DNA of 55,132 nt from Candidatus Dadabacteria bacterium (GCA_007571325.1 RKRQ01000015.1:1-55132), one strand, 5' to 3'. Positions 9,093 through 20,110 are shown, counted from the stretch's first letter. A program made the numbers and translations. Notes: generated from the sequence alone by a model not told the origin.

Positions 9093-10148
9093 ATGGGAAA
9101 AGAGATAAAATTTGGACTCTCGGCTCCAATGCCGGGAGCTGATGTTGATGGACTAGTAAATTTTTCGGTAAAAGCCGACCAGCTTGGTTTTGACACCATA
9201 TGGTACCCTGACCATCTGCTTTTCGTAGCGCCGGGAGCTATAGCCCCCGAGGCATGGACAGTGGCGTCCGCGGCGGCAATGAAAACGGAAAACATAGCTT
9301 TGGGAACCGTTTCTGATCCTCACAGAATGCATCCCGCGGTTTTTGCGCAAAGACTCGCGACAGTCGATCAACTTTCAAAAGGAAGAGTAGTGCTATGCCT
9401 AGGGGTTGGCGAATCCATGAACCTTGACGCATTTGGAATTGAGTGGGGAAAGCCTCTTTCAAAACTAAGAGAATCAATGGAAGTCATGGAACTTCTGTGG
9501 AAAACCGATGAACCCACGGACTTTAACGGACAATTCTATAATCTTGAGAGTGCATTTTTGCAGATAAAACCCTACGAAAGAAACAAAATACCTTTTTACA
9601 TTGCCACACATACACCTAAAGGACTTCAGTTGACAGGAGAAAAAGGTGACGGCTGGTTGCCTATAGACTTAAATCCAGATCTCTACTCCCTCTACCTTGG
9701 GGAAATAAAGGTTGCGGCAGATAACGTGGGAAGATCTCTTGACGACGGTTTCGACCCAGCCTTATGGGTATTTACCTCACTCGGAGAAAGCATAGACGCC
9801 GCGTACGAAACGCTTGAGCCTTTCAAGTATGTACTAGTTATGCAGGATCAGCTCTTAAAGGCCGGATATGACGTGGAGATACCGGAAGAGTATCATGGAC
9901 TTAACTACTTTAACATAGTACCAACCGATGAAGAGGGAAGGCAGAGGTTCAGGCAGCTTGGGCAGCTTTTCCCCAGAGAAGCCATACTTGATTTCACCAT
10001 CACGGGATCAAAAAAGGACTGCATAGAGAAAATTGAGAAATTCATAGATGCGGGTGTAAGGAATTTCGTTTTGTTCTACAGATTCAGCCCCGATCCCGAT
10101 CTGGCGCTTGAGACATACTCAAAAGAAATAATTCCTTACTTCAAGTAG
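9093..10148 (+). CDS. LLM-class F420-dependent oxidoreductase
   Basis: ADQLGFDTIWYPDHLL...ENIALGTVSDPHRMHPAVFAQRLATVDQLSKGRVVLCLGVGESMN. Confidence 0.92.
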   Translation: MGKEIKFGLSAPMPGADVDGLVNFSVKADQLGFDTIWYPDHLLFVAPGAIAPEAWTVASAAAMKTENIALGTVSDPHRMHPAVFAQRLATVDQLSKGRVVLCLGVGESMNLDAFGIEWGKPLSKLRESMEVMELLWKTDEPTDFNGQFYNLESAFLQIKPYERNKIPFYIATHTPKGLQLTGEKGDGWLPIDLNPDLYSLYLGEIKVAADNVGRSLDDGFDPALWVFTSLGESIDAAYETLEPFKYVLVMQDQLLKAGYDVEIPEEYHGLNYFNIVPTDEEGRQRFRQLGQLFPREAILDFTITGSKKDCIEKIEKFIDAGVRNFVLFYRFSPDPDLALETYSKEIIPYFK

Positions 10149-10174
10149 CTTAAAAAATCCGGAGAAAAACAACC

Positions 10175-10714
10175 ATGAAAAAAATTGCTGCCATTATAGT
10201 CTGCGGGATAATAATATTTGCTTGGGGTATTACATCATGGATGGCTCTTCCCTGGCACCAGATGGCGGTCAATAAATTCACAAACGAATCTGAAGTCACA
10301 GAAACAATAAAAGCAAACGCCCCGAAAGCCGGGATTTATTACCTTCCTTTCGCGCACGAAGACCACAAGGCGGGTGAAACAGCGGCATTTGTAAACGCGC
10401 TTCCAAAAGGCTACAGCCCTGGCATGACACGGCAGTTTGTCACCCAGTTAATCGGGGACATTATAGGAGTCTCAATTATTGTCTATCTACTTTCCCAGAC
10501 AAGCGGATTAGATTACTGGGGACGGGTGAGGTTTGTCACTCTGACCGGAGTAGTTATAGGTTTTGCAAGCCATTTTGCTTACTGGAACTGGTTCGGATTC
10601 CCAGCCCCTTATATAGCACTCATCATTGTGGACAGTTTGATCGCCTGTTTCCTGGCGGGACTTGCAATGGCAAAACTTGTAGCAGTAAATACAGAAAAGG
10701 CAACAACGACATAG
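10175..10714 (+). CDS. Hypothetical membrane protein
   Basis: Good frame, about four hydrophobic segments, 26 bp downstream of the LLM gene on the same strand. Confidence 0.75.
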   Translation: MKKIAAIIVCGIIIFAWGITSWMALPWHQMAVNKFTNESEVTETIKANAPKAGIYYLPFAHEDHKAGETAAFVNALPKGYSPGMTRQFVTQLIGDIIGVSIIVYLLSQTSGLDYWGRVRFVTLTGVVIGFASHFAYWNWFGFPAPYIALIIVDSLIACFLAGLAMAKLVAVNTEKATTT

Positions 10715-10771
10715 TTGGTCACCAATCCTACCAATCACATACCCGCGCTTTTCTTTTATTCTGTACCCTCG

Positions 10772-12385
10772 TCAGTTAGTTGACCCGGAAGGATTTGCGA
10801 ATTCAATTTCGCTGAAGTAAAGAAAGTTGAGGCGGTCGGGCTCAAGCCCCTTCACATATGGCTTAATCATATTTTGCTGAACAGAGTTTAGATAAGGAAC
10901 TATCGGAACGCCCGTTTCCGTAAGAATCCTCTGAGCATCATCGTAGAGGTCTTTTCTTTGCCCGCGGTCCAGAATCTCGGCGGCCTTTTGTACCAGCCGG
11001 TCGTACTCCGGGTCGCACCAGTTGGTGCGGTTATTGCCACTTCCGCATTCAAAGAGGTTCATGAAATTGTGAGGGTCTGGGAAATCCGCTTGCCATCCGG
11101 CTCTGAACAAGGCTGGAGGAGCAGTTCTGAGCGTGCTAAGGTAAACGGCCCATTCCTGGTTCACGAGTTTGACTTCAATGCCTAGGTGTTCCTTCCACAT
11201 TCCCTGAAACGCCTCGGCGACAATTCTGTTGTTTCCGGTATCGGGATAAAGAAAAGTAGTCTGCGGAAAATTTTTTCCGTTCGGATAACCAGCCATCTCA
11301 AGAAATTTTCTGGCTTTTTGCACGTCAAACGGAAGACCGATTCGGGGACTGTGGGCGAGCATATCGATCGGTATCCACGAAGTTATCGGCTCTCCTGCCC
11401 CCTGGAGAAGCCCCGCCAAGCTTTTTCTGTCTATTGAACTTGCGAAAGCCTTTCTCACTAGAAGGTTGTCAAACGGGGCTTTTGCGGTATTAAATCCTAT
11501 GTAGTTGTTTCTGAAAACCACGCTTTGTCTAAAATCCTGAAGTTTTATAAGTCTTGGAACTTCAAGCAAAGGAACTCCTTTACTGTCAAGAAAATCAAGT
11601 TCTCCACTTTCATAAAGCGCAAGAGTGGATACGGGATTTTCGTTCATTATCATTTTTACCTTCTTAGCGCTCTTAGGCTTCTCCCCCCAGTAGTTTTTGT
11701 ATTCCTCAATAAGAACTTCCTCATGATGACTCCATTTTTTCAACCTGTAGGAACCCAATGTCACTATGTTTGACGCCTCCGTCCATTTAGTTCCGTATTT
11801 CTCCACAATATCTTTTCTCAACGGAAAAGTGGACATGAAAGTGACCAGATTCAAAAAGTAAGCCCTCGGTTTCGTGAGAGTAACAACAAGGGTATGGTCA
11901 TCCAAGGCCTTCACTCCGACTTTGTCAAAATTGTCTATCTTCCCAGAATTAAACTCCTTTGCGTTTTCTATATCAAAAAGAAAATACGCATAACTTCCTG
12001 CGGTTTCGGGCTTAAGTATCCTTTCCCATGAATAAAGAAAGTCTCCGGCTTTAAGAGGTTTTCCGTCTGTCCAGAAAACTTTTTCCCTTATTTTGAAAGT
12101 ATATGTTCTTCCATCCTCGCTTATTCGCCAGCTTTGCGCGAGAGAGGGTACGGGTTCATATTCTTTATTAAACGCCGCAAGACCATCCATTATGTTATTT
12201 ATGATGGTAAAAGACGTAACGTCGGTAGCAAGCGACCAATCAAGCGTGGGGGGTTCGGTTCCTATATTTATGTTAAGCGTATCTTTGTGGGAAATATCAA
12301 TCGCGGTTGGAGGTCTGTTCCCGCAACCACAGGAAACAAAAAGCAGAACGCAGAAAGCCAGAAGAGAATTTTTCAATTTGTTCAT
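10772..12385 (-). CDS. Peptide ABC transporter substrate-binding lipoprotein (OppA/DppA family)
   Basis: Lipobox FVSCGCG, GTEPPTLDWSLATDVTS, SLAQSWRISEDGRTYTFKIREKVFWTDGKPLKAGDFLYSWERIL; start trimmed to ATG 12385. Confidence 0.94.
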   Translation of the reverse strand: MNKLKNSLLAFCVLLFVSCGCGNRPPTAIDISHKDTLNINIGTEPPTLDWSLATDVTSFTIINNIMDGLAAFNKEYEPVPSLAQSWRISEDGRTYTFKIREKVFWTDGKPLKAGDFLYSWERILKPETAGSYAYFLFDIENAKEFNSGKIDNFDKVGVKALDDHTLVVTLTKPRAYFLNLVTFMSTFPLRKDIVEKYGTKWTEASNIVTLGSYRLKKWSHHEEVLIEEYKNYWGEKPKSAKKVKMIMNENPVSTLALYESGELDFLDSKGVPLLEVPRLIKLQDFRQSVVFRNNYIGFNTAKAPFDNLLVRKAFASSIDRKSLAGLLQGAGEPITSWIPIDMLAHSPRIGLPFDVQKARKFLEMAGYPNGKNFPQTTFLYPDTGNNRIVAEAFQGMWKEHLGIEVKLVNQEWAVYLSTLRTAPPALFRAGWQADFPDPHNFMNLFECGSGNNRTNWCDPEYDRLVQKAAEILDRGQRKDLYDDAQRILTETGVPIVPYLNSVQQNMIKPYVKGLEPDRLNFLYFSEIEFANPSGSTN

Positions 12386-12647
12386 AAAAACAGAGTTCAC
12401 GGCCCCATCACTTGCGATTTGCTTCACAAAAAACCGATGCAGTAGGTAAAAATCAAGTTAGAAGTTAACTTAACTACTGTCCGATAATCTCGAAGCTGTG
12501 CGACCTGCACCCTACCAACAATGGGTTGGATTCACTGAATCCTCAACGATGAATCTGATTTTCGCAAGGTCATGGCCGGATCCATGACTGCTAAGAAAAA
12601 TTAAAATGAGACTATTTTTTTCATGCCGGAATAATTTCTTCCGATAA

Positions 12648-13139
12648 TCAATCACTATCAGATAGAGCAACAAGAATAGAGTCCTTTTCGACCGCATCTC
12701 CTTCCTTGACTCTTATTTCCTTTATCGTGCCCGAAGCGGAGGCTTTAAGCTCACTTTCCATCTTCATTGCCTCAACCACTACAACGCTTTCACCCGCTTC
12801 GACCCTCTCACCCTGTTTCTTCAAAATCTTTACCACCCTACTGTGCATGGGAGCAGTTACGTTAAGACTTTGCGTACCTTCTGCCTGGGAAGCATCCCTT
12901 CCGGAAACAGACTCTATCTCATACAAGTCTCCTTCATAGAAAACCTGTAATTTCTTTCCTTCTTTAAATATTCCTACGGTGATGCTCTCATTGTTAACCA
13001 GAATTGAATAGATGTTCTCTTCTATTCGCAGAAACTCTATCTCTTTCTGCTCACCGTCCATACTGAAAAGACTCAGTCCTTCTTTCTCTTCAAAACCTAC
13101 CTTATAGGTTTTGTTTCCCAGTTTTAAAGTGTAAGTCAT
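12648..13139 (-). CDS. Biotin carboxyl carrier (biotinyl-binding) subunit of acyl-CoA carboxylase
   Basis: VVEAMKMESELKASASGTIKEIRVKEGDAVEKDSIL with biotinylation motif EAMKME. Confidence 0.93.
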   Translation of the reverse strand: MTYTLKLGNKTYKVGFEEKEGLSLFSMDGEQKEIEFLRIEENIYSILVNNESITVGIFKEGKKLQVFYEGDLYEIESVSGRDASQAEGTQSLNVTAPMHSRVVKILKKQGERVEAGESVVVVEAMKMESELKASASGTIKEIRVKEGDAVEKDSILVALSDSD

Positions 13140-14632
13140 AAAAGCGGATTCCCCGTTACACCAATTTTTCTGGCAAAAAGCTTCCAGCCTGAAGAAACAG
13201 CTTTTGTTCCCTGCACAGCCTGGTTTGAACCCCCACTCATTGCAACGGCAGCAGCCATAAGTATGAGTTCGGGGTCGAATTCTTCAGGCGCCAGAAGTTC
13301 AGGATGTCTTTCTATAAAACCTGTGTCAATCTGCGCCTTGCGGAATTCTGAGTCCCGCATCATCCTGATCAAAAATCCCAGGTTGGTTCTCACTCCCAGA
13401 ACCACGTATTCCCTCAGAGCGGAGAGCATTCTATTTACCGCATCCTCCCTGCAATCTCCCCAGACGACAAGCTTTGAAAGCATCGGATCGTAAAAAGACG
13501 TTATCTCACAGCCACTGTAAACGGACGAGTCGTCTCTCACTCCTGGACCACCGGGAGCGCGCACATACTGTAAAGTCCCCGGAGAAGGAAGAAAATTGGT
13601 GGCGGGGTCCTCTGCGTAAACTCTGCATTCAAGCGCGTGTCCTTTCATCTTTATTGCAGATTGTTTAAAGGGTAGTTTTTCTCCCGAAGCTATCCTTATC
13701 ATCCACTTGACGATATCAATTCCGGTGATCATTTCTGTAACCGGGTGCTCAACCTGCACTCTGGTGTTCATCTCCAGAAAATAGAAATTTTCTTCCTGGT
13801 CCATTATAAACTCAACTGTGCCGGCCCCGAAATAGTCAACCGCTTTTGCTATGCGAAGGGCGACTTCGCACATGTTTTTCCTTGTCTCAGCACTTATAAA
13901 TCCCGAAGGAGCTTCTTCTATCACTTTCTGGTGACGTCTCTGTATTGAGCATTCCCGTTCGAACAGATGCAGTAGGTTTCCATTTTTGTCTCCGAGAACC
14001 TGGATCTCCACATGCCTTGGTTTCTGAATGAATTTTTCTATGAATACGGAATCATCCCCGAAAGAAGAAAACGCTTCGCTTCTGGCCATCCGAAGGGACG
14101 ACTTGAATTCTTCTTTTGAATTAACAAGCCTCATACCCTTTCCACCCCCGCCGGCAGAAGCTTTTATCATAACGGGGTAGCCGATTTTCTTGGCCACTCT
14201 CGAGGCTTCAACATCGGATACCGCTCCCTCAGATCCCGGAACAAGCGGCACGTTCGCTTCTCTCGCTATTTTCCTTGCGGTGACCTTGTCTCCCATAAGC
14301 CTTATCGACTCAGGGGAAGGTCCTATAAAAACCACGCCTTCTTTCTGGCACAGCTCGGCGAAGGAATCATTTTCGGAGAGAAATCCAAATCCGGGATGTA
14401 TGGCTTGAGCTCCCGATTTCTTGGCGGCGGCAATTACATTTTCCCCGACCAAATAGCTTTCAGAAGGCTTTGACGACCCTATATGGTAGGCTTCATCCGC
14501 AAGCATTACGTGAAGGGCGTTTCTGTCAGCATCCGAATAAACAGCCACAGTGGCGATTCCAAGTTCCCGGCACGCCCTTATGATTCTTACCGCTATTTCT
14601 CCCCTATTTGCTATCAATATTTTTTTGAACAT
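13136..14632 (-). CDS. Biotin carboxylase subunit of acetyl/propionyl-CoA carboxylase
   Basis: MFKKILIANRGEIAVRIIRACRELGIATVAVYSDADRNALHVMLADEA; start trimmed to ATG 14632; overlaps the BCCP gene by 4 bp. Confidence 0.95.
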   Translation of the reverse strand: MFKKILIANRGEIAVRIIRACRELGIATVAVYSDADRNALHVMLADEAYHIGSSKPSESYLVGENVIAAAKKSGAQAIHPGFGFLSENDSFAELCQKEGVVFIGPSPESIRLMGDKVTARKIAREANVPLVPGSEGAVSDVEASRVAKKIGYPVMIKASAGGGGKGMRLVNSKEEFKSSLRMARSEAFSSFGDDSVFIEKFIQKPRHVEIQVLGDKNGNLLHLFERECSIQRRHQKVIEEAPSGFISAETRKNMCEVALRIAKAVDYFGAGTVEFIMDQEENFYFLEMNTRVQVEHPVTEMITGIDIVKWMIRIASGEKLPFKQSAIKMKGHALECRVYAEDPATNFLPSPGTLQYVRAPGGPGVRDDSSVYSGCEITSFYDPMLSKLVVWGDCREDAVNRMLSALREYVVLGVRTNLGFLIRMMRDSEFRKAQIDTGFIERHPELLAPEEFDPELILMAAAVAMSGGSNQAVQGTKAVSSGWKLFARKIGVTGNPLL

Positions 14633-14648
14633 TTTTTTACACGACTGC

Positions 14649-16193
14649 TTAGAGGGGAATATTCCCGTGCTTTTTCGGTGGAAGCGTCTGTCTTTTTCCG
14701 CCAAGCATCTCAAGCGCCGCTATTACCCTAGGTCTTGTTTCTTCGGGCTTTATAACTTCATCCACGTAACCCAGGCTCGCAGCACGATAGGGATTCGCAA
14801 AATTCTTTTTGTATTCCTCAATCAGTCTTATTCTTTCGGTGTCCGGGTCGTCCGCAGCGGCTATTTCCCCACGGGAAATTATGTTCACGGCCCCGTCAGG
14901 ACCCATAACCGCGATTTCCGCCGTGGGGTAAGCAAGGTTTATGTCTCCTCTTATATGTTTTGAGGACATTACATCGTAAGCCCCTCCGTAAGCCTTTCTG
15001 GTTATAACTGTAATTCTCGGAACCGTAGCCTCACAATATGCGTAGAGCAGTTTAGCGCCGTGTCTTATTATTCCTCCCCATTCCTGCGAGGTTCCGGGAA
15101 GAAAACCCGGCACATCGACAAAAGTAACGAGGGGAATATTAAAAGCGTCGCAGAATCTCACAAACCTAGCCGCCTTAACCGAAGCATCTATGTCAAGACA
15201 TCCCGCCAGCACCTTAGGCTGATTCCCTACGATACCGACCGGTTGTCCGTTCATCCTCGCAAACCCTATCACTATGTTCTTCGCATAGTGCTCCTGTACC
15301 TCAAAGAAATATGAATTATCAACTACGGATCTCACCACATCCAGCATGTCATAGGGTTTGTTGGGATTATCCGGTATAAGTTCCCAAAGACTCATATCCT
15401 TTCTGTCCACGGGATCATCGCAGGGAACAACCGGCGGGTCTTCCATATTGTTTGAAGGGAGAAAACTTATAAGTTCCTTTATGATTTCTATCGAGTCGCC
15501 GTCATCCTCCGAGGCGAAATGCGCAACTCCGCTTACGGAGTTATGAACCATTGCGCCTCCGAGCTCTTCGGAAGTCACTTCTTCATGCGTAACGGTCTTG
15601 ATCACATCGGGACCGGTAACGAACATGTAACCCGTACTTTTCGACATGATCGTAAAATCGTTCATCACAGGAGAGTAAACCGCTCCTCCGGCACACGGAC
15701 CCATAATCGCCGATATTTGGGGTATGACTCCCGAGGAAGTCACGTTTCGAAGGAATATCTCCCCGTAGGCACCAAGACTTTTGACTCCCTCCTGAATTCT
15801 CGCTCCGCCAGAATCGTTAAGTCCTATGATCGGCGCTCCCGTCAAAAGAGCAAGGTCCATTATCTTGCATATCTTTTTTCCCTGCTCAAGTCCCAGAGAA
15901 CCTCCGAAAACCGTGAAGTCTTGAGCGTAGACAAATACCTGCCGTCCGTCAATCTTTCCGTAACCCGTAACCACGCCGTCACCGAGGATTTTCTTTTTTT
16001 CCATGCCAAAATCGGTGCAGTTGTGCAAGACAAACTTATCAAGTTCGACGAAAGTATCCCTGTCAAAAAGCTCTGTTACGCGTTCGCGAGCCGTGTACTT
16101 GCCTGAATCATGCTGTTTTTTGATCCTGTCTTGGCCGCCGCCTAATCCTGCCTCTTTTTCCTTATCTTCTAAAATCCTAACTTTTTCTTTCAT
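14649..16193 (-). CDS. Acyl-CoA carboxylase carboxyltransferase subunit (propionyl/methylmalonyl type)
   Basis: [38 protein letters not shown]...[22 protein letters not shown]-terminal [15 protein letters not shown]. Confidence 0.95.
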   Translation of the reverse strand: MKEKVRILEDKEKEAGLGGGQDRIKKQHDSGKYTARERVTELFDRDTFVELDKFVLHNCTDFGMEKKKILGDGVVTGYGKIDGRQVFVYAQDFTVFGGSLGLEQGKKICKIMDLALLTGAPIIGLNDSGGARIQEGVKSLGAYGEIFLRNVTSSGVIPQISAIMGPCAGGAVYSPVMNDFTIMSKSTGYMFVTGPDVIKTVTHEEVTSEELGGAMVHNSVSGVAHFASEDDGDSIEIIKELISFLPSNNMEDPPVVPCDDPVDRKDMSLWELIPDNPNKPYDMLDVVRSVVDNSYFFEVQEHYAKNIVIGFARMNGQPVGIVGNQPKVLAGCLDIDASVKAARFVRFCDAFNIPLVTFVDVPGFLPGTSQEWGGIIRHGAKLLYAYCEATVPRITVITRKAYGGAYDVMSSKHIRGDINLAYPTAEIAVMGPDGAVNIISRGEIAAADDPDTERIRLIEEYKKNFANPYRAASLGYVDEVIKPEETRPRVIAALEMLGGKRQTLPPKKHGNIPL

Positions 16194-16260
16194 TGAGATA
16201 CTCCAAGCCCACTCCCGCCTAAAAATGGATTAGTGAATCATAACACGCAGAAATACTGTT

Positions 16261-16863
16261 TCAAGATTCCGTGGCGCACAGAGCCTCAAACATAACGTAC
16301 ACTTGGGCGCGCAGGTTTTCCGTTGTAGAGGAATTTTCTATCAGGAAATCAGCCTGAGATACTTTCTCCGCTTCGGACACCTGGGAGTTCATGCGACGGC
16401 GGATTTCCTCAGATGACATATCGTCGCGGGTCAACACCCTGGACTCCCTCAGCTCCCTGGGACACGTAACTACTACCAGTCTGTCGATCAGGTCGTTAAT
16501 ACCTCCGCTTTTACGGTCTATAAGCGATGCTTCGACAAATACTCTCGGTTCGTCGCTTCGGACAGATATTTTCTCCCTTATCTTTTCAAGAATCCTTGGG
16601 TGGGTTATCTGGTTAAGGCGTTTGAGCTCACTCTCGCTCGCAAAAACTATCTGCGCGAGAGCCCCGCGGTCAAGAGTTCCATTTTCGGAGAGAATCTCCT
16701 CACCGAAGCAAGATACAATTTCTGTAAGCGCGGGCTCCCCGGGCTGTACGATTTCCCTAGCCACCTCGTCGGCATCCACAGTGAATGCCCCTAGCTCGCG
16801 CAGCATCTGCGCAACCGTCGACTTGCCAGAACCAATATTTCCTGTAAGGCCGTATACTCTCAT
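16261..16863 (-). CDS. coaE: Dephospho-CoA kinase
   Basis: MRVYGLTGNIGSGKSTVAQMLRELGAFTVDADEVAREIVQPGEPAL. Confidence 0.95.
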   Translation of the reverse strand: MRVYGLTGNIGSGKSTVAQMLRELGAFTVDADEVAREIVQPGEPALTEIVSCFGEEILSENGTLDRGALAQIVFASESELKRLNQITHPRILEKIREKISVRSDEPRVFVEASLIDRKSGGINDLIDRLVVVTCPRELRESRVLTRDDMSSEEIRRRMNSQVSEAEKVSQADFLIENSSTTENLRAQVYVMFEALCATES

Positions 16864-16866
16864 CTT

Positions 16867-18270
16867 CTAAGCGTTGCGGGATTTTATAAATTGAATTGCC
16901 CTGGTAAGGCGACTCGCCACTGAGTCTCTGCCCAGTATTTCGACGACGTCAAAGATTCCAGGACTCTTGGTGGAACCGGTAAGCGCAACCCTTGCAGGCT
17001 GAGCTATTCTCCCGAGTCCAAGACCTGTGCGCTTCATAACGCGTTGAAAACCCCCGTGAACATCATTGTAGGAAAAATCTTCCAAACAGGATAATTCCTC
17101 CAGCAGAAACTCAAAGATTTGGCTGTTTTTTTCCACCAGAAATTTCTCCGCCGCTTTCTCCTCGTACTCAAAATCATCGGTAAAAAAGTAAAGAGACTGA
17201 TCGACAATTCCGTTGAGGGTCTCTGAACGCTCCCGCATCTGCTCAATTATTTTGCGAAGCTTCTCTCTGGGCTGCTCGGGAAACTCTTTTTTCTTTACAA
17301 GAGAAACTATCTCTTCGAACATACGCTCTTCAGACATATCTCTTAAGTATTTTCCGTTAAGCCAGAGGAATTTCTGAGGGTCGAACACCGAGGGGGATTT
17401 CCCGATACCTTTCAGACTAAATATTTTAACAAGCTCTTGTTTTGCGAAAATCTCCTGATCTCCGAAAGACCATCCCAGTCTCACAAGGTAGTTCAGTACC
17501 GCCTCGGGAAGATACCCACGCGACCGGTACTCCGTAACGGATTCAGCGCCGTGGCGCTTCGAAAGTTTTTTCCCGTCCGCGCCGAGTATCATTGGAACAT
17601 GAGAAAGTTTTGGTTTCCCAAAACCCAGCGCCTCGGCTACAAGTATCTGCCTCGGAGCATTTATTATATGGTCATCTCCCCTTATGACGTGAGAGATATC
17701 CATCTGCGCATCGTCAACCGCCGCGGCGAAATTATAGGTTGGAAATCCGTCGGCTTTTAGTATCACAAAATCTTCTATCTCTGAAGAGTCAAAAACTATC
17801 TCGCCGCGTACCAGGTCCTTAACAAAGATATTCTCACCCGGTAATACCGAGAGTCTCACAGCGTAAGATTTTCCGGGGGCCGCACCAAGTTGCGACCACT
17901 CTCTTTTATATCGAAAAACTTCTCCTTTTTCTCTAGCCTCTTCTCTTCTGCGCCCAAGCTCATCAGCTGTAACGTAGCATCTGTACGCTTTTCCCTCGTC
18001 AACAAGCCGCCCGGCAAGCTTTCCGTAAGTGTCAAGCCTGTCAGACTGGCGGACAATTTCCCCCTGCCAATCAATTCCGAGCCATCTAAGAGATTCTATG
18101 ATCTGACGTTCAAATCTTTCCTCGGAACGCGCACGGTCCGTATCCTCAATTCTGAGCAGAAAATCTCCGGCAAGGTTTGCGGAAAAAAGCCAGTTAAAAA
18201 TAGCTGTACGGGCTGCTCCTACATGAAGAGCGCCAGTGGGACTGGGAGCAAATCTCGTTACGACCTTCAC
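16867..18270 (-). CDS. gltX: Glutamyl-tRNA synthetase (probable GTG start at 18270)
   Basis: TRFAPSPTGALHVGAARTAIFNWLF (HIGH-like) and KKLSKRHG (KMSKS-like). Confidence 0.96.
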   Translation of the reverse strand: MKVVTRFAPSPTGALHVGAARTAIFNWLFSANLAGDFLLRIEDTDRARSEERFERQIIESLRWLGIDWQGEIVRQSDRLDTYGKLAGRLVDEGKAYRCYVTADELGRRREEAREKGEVFRYKREWSQLGAAPGKSYAVRLSVLPGENIFVKDLVRGEIVFDSSEIEDFVILKADGFPTYNFAAAVDDAQMDISHVIRGDDHIINAPRQILVAEALGFGKPKLSHVPMILGADGKKLSKRHGAESVTEYRSRGYLPEAVLNYLVRLGWSFGDQEIFAKQELVKIFSLKGIGKSPSVFDPQKFLWLNGKYLRDMSEERMFEEIVSLVKKKEFPEQPREKLRKIIEQMRERSETLNGIVDQSLYFFTDDFEYEEKAAEKFLVEKNSQIFEFLLEELSCLEDFSYNDVHGGFQRVMKRTGLGLGRIAQPARVALTGSTKSPGIFDVVEILGRDSVASRLTRAIQFIKSRNA

Positions 18271-18359
18271 GGAGGTTATTTTACACGCCGAAGCGGCAAA
18301 AAAAGAGATGTCAGACATATAATCTAGGGATTTTCTTCGCGGATTGTATAATAAACATC

Positions 18360-19310
18360 ATGAGGATATGCTCGCTTCTTCCAAGCTCGACCGAGATAAT
18401 ATTCGCTCTAGGACTTGAGGAAAACCTGGTCGGAGTAACCCATGAATGCAATTATCCTCCTCAGGCGCGTGACAAGCCCGTAGTCGTAAACAGCATTCTT
18501 AAAAACAAAGGGAAACTTTCAAGCGCGCGAATAGACGAACTTGTGACCCGTAGCCGCTCGGAAGGAAAGAGCGTCTACCTAATTGACTCCGAACTGCTAC
18601 GCGAGATAAGACCGGAGCTTATCATAACGCAAGGACTTTGCGACGTCTGTGCCGTGTCTGAGAACGAGGTGATGGAAGTCTGCGAAGTTCTTGAAAACGG
18701 TCCTGAAATAGTGTCCATGGAACCAAACTCCATCAAAGATATAATGGATTCCATACTGCTTGTAGGAGAAGTCACTGGGACCGAGCGGAGAGCTTCTGAA
18801 ATCGTAGAAGGACTTATGAAAAGAATTGAAACGGTCGAGAAAAAGCTTTCGGGCGAGAGACACCGTCCGCACATCTTCTGCCTTGAGTGGCTTGATCCTC
18901 CCTATGCCGCCGGGCACTGGGTACCGGAAATGGTAAAAATAGCTGGAGGAGAACCGCTGCTCTCGAAAGTGCAGGAACCCTCATTTAAGACAACATGGGA
19001 TGAGATACTCGAGTCGTCCCCAGATTATCTAATTATAATGCCCTGCGGATTCGACATAGAAAAAACGCTTGACAGCATAGAAGAAGTTACGGGCAAAGTA
19101 AGACAGTGGCATGCGCTTCGGGCCGTAAAAAAAGGTCACTGTTACATAGTGGACGCCAATTCCTATTTCAGCAGACCGTCACCCAGGGTCGTCAGCGGAA
19201 TTGAACTCCTTGCGGGAATTATCCACCCTGAAATATTCACACAACGACCAAAAGATAACTCGGTTCTAAACCTGAAAAACCATTTCTATCTACAGACTTT
19301 TCTAGGTTAG
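18360..19310 (+). CDS. Cobalamin/Fe-siderophore ABC substrate-binding-like protein (BtuF-like)
   Basis: MRICSLLPSSTEIIFALGLEENLVGVTHECNYPPQARDKPVVV...PELIITQGLCDVCAVS. Confidence 0.85.
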   Translation: MRICSLLPSSTEIIFALGLEENLVGVTHECNYPPQARDKPVVVNSILKNKGKLSSARIDELVTRSRSEGKSVYLIDSELLREIRPELIITQGLCDVCAVSENEVMEVCEVLENGPEIVSMEPNSIKDIMDSILLVGEVTGTERRASEIVEGLMKRIETVEKKLSGERHRPHIFCLEWLDPPYAAGHWVPEMVKIAGGEPLLSKVQEPSFKTTWDEILESSPDYLIIMPCGFDIEKTLDSIEEVTGKVRQWHALRAVKKGHCYIVDANSYFSRPSPRVVSGIELLAGIIHPEIFTQRPKDNSVLNLKNHFYLQTFLG

Positions 19311-19549
19311 GACTTCGGGGCCTGAAAGGGGTCCTGAGTAGCATCGGAACTTGAAGAAGCCTGCGATGGCGTCTCTTGGGCGGACCGAAAAGGATCCGTT
19401 TCGCCTTGGGCCTCTTCCTGAGGTTCAGGCGGAGCTGGCGGCTCGGCAGCCTGCTGCTCTCCTCCCCCTCCTTCGTTTAGCATAAGGAATATCCCCATGA
19501 TAAGAATTACTATAGCTAACAGCAATAACTCATTACCTTGTATAGTCAT
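19307..19549 (-). CDS. Small single-TM protein with Pro/Glu/Gln/Ser-rich tail
   Basis: N-terminal TM (LLLLAIVILIMGIFLML) then low-complexity tail; convergent 4-bp overlap with the BtuF-like gene. Confidence 0.5.
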   Translation of the reverse strand: MTIQGNELLLLAIVILIMGIFLMLNEGGGGEQQAAEPPAPPEPQEEAQGETDPFRSAQETPSQASSSSDATQDPFQAPKS

Positions 19550-19654
19550 GAAATTTATCTATCCTCCTGATACTCTTGTACTGCTATACTAGGACCATAA
19601 AATAAAGTCCGTAAGAACCTAGTTCATTCTAATCATACTAATTGACTGAATAAT

Positions 19655-20110
19655 ATGTCAAGGATATTTTCCACATCTGGGACAATATACAAACTGCTTG
19701 AGCAGGATATGGAACTGCAGATAGCGCTTTCACAAATCAGCTCTGGATGCGTGCCACATGCAACTGATGACGAATGCTTGATGATTTTCAAGGAAGAACC
19801 GGACAGAATAACCTCTGTCGTCGATACAAAAAAAATATCAACTCGTTTTTTTGCAGTGGAAAAAGAGGAATTTCCCTCAGTTGCCATGGAAATAAGGATA
19901 ACGACGAGTGGAGGTCTTGGGTTAAAATACGAGTATTTTTTTCTCACGGAATCTTCAGAGGAAACTTTTTTTCTTGCCACTCTAGAGAAACTGGGAGTCT
20001 ACTCCATTATTTTCCTCTGTGATGACACCAGGCACGCGGTTACGGTGGCTATGACCAGAACGGAGATGGACTCGCTTAAAGCTTTAGTTTGTGGAACCGA
20101 CACTGATTGA
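19655..20110 (+). CDS. Hypothetical protein, 151 aa
   Basis: Open frame immediately upstream of fabH; no family recognised. Confidence 0.5.
   Translation: MSRIFSTSGTIYKLLEQDMELQIALSQISSGCVPHATDDECLMIFKEEPDRITSVVDTKKISTRFFAVEKEEFPSVAMEIRITTSGGLGLKYEYFFLTESSEETFFLATLEKLGVYSIIFLCDDTRHAVTVAMTRTEMDSLKALVCGTDTD

Noticed and set aside
12571-12590. Hairpin GTCATGG-CCGGAT-CCATGAC
   Set aside because: Perfect short stem but no T-tract and no known RNA motif recognised.
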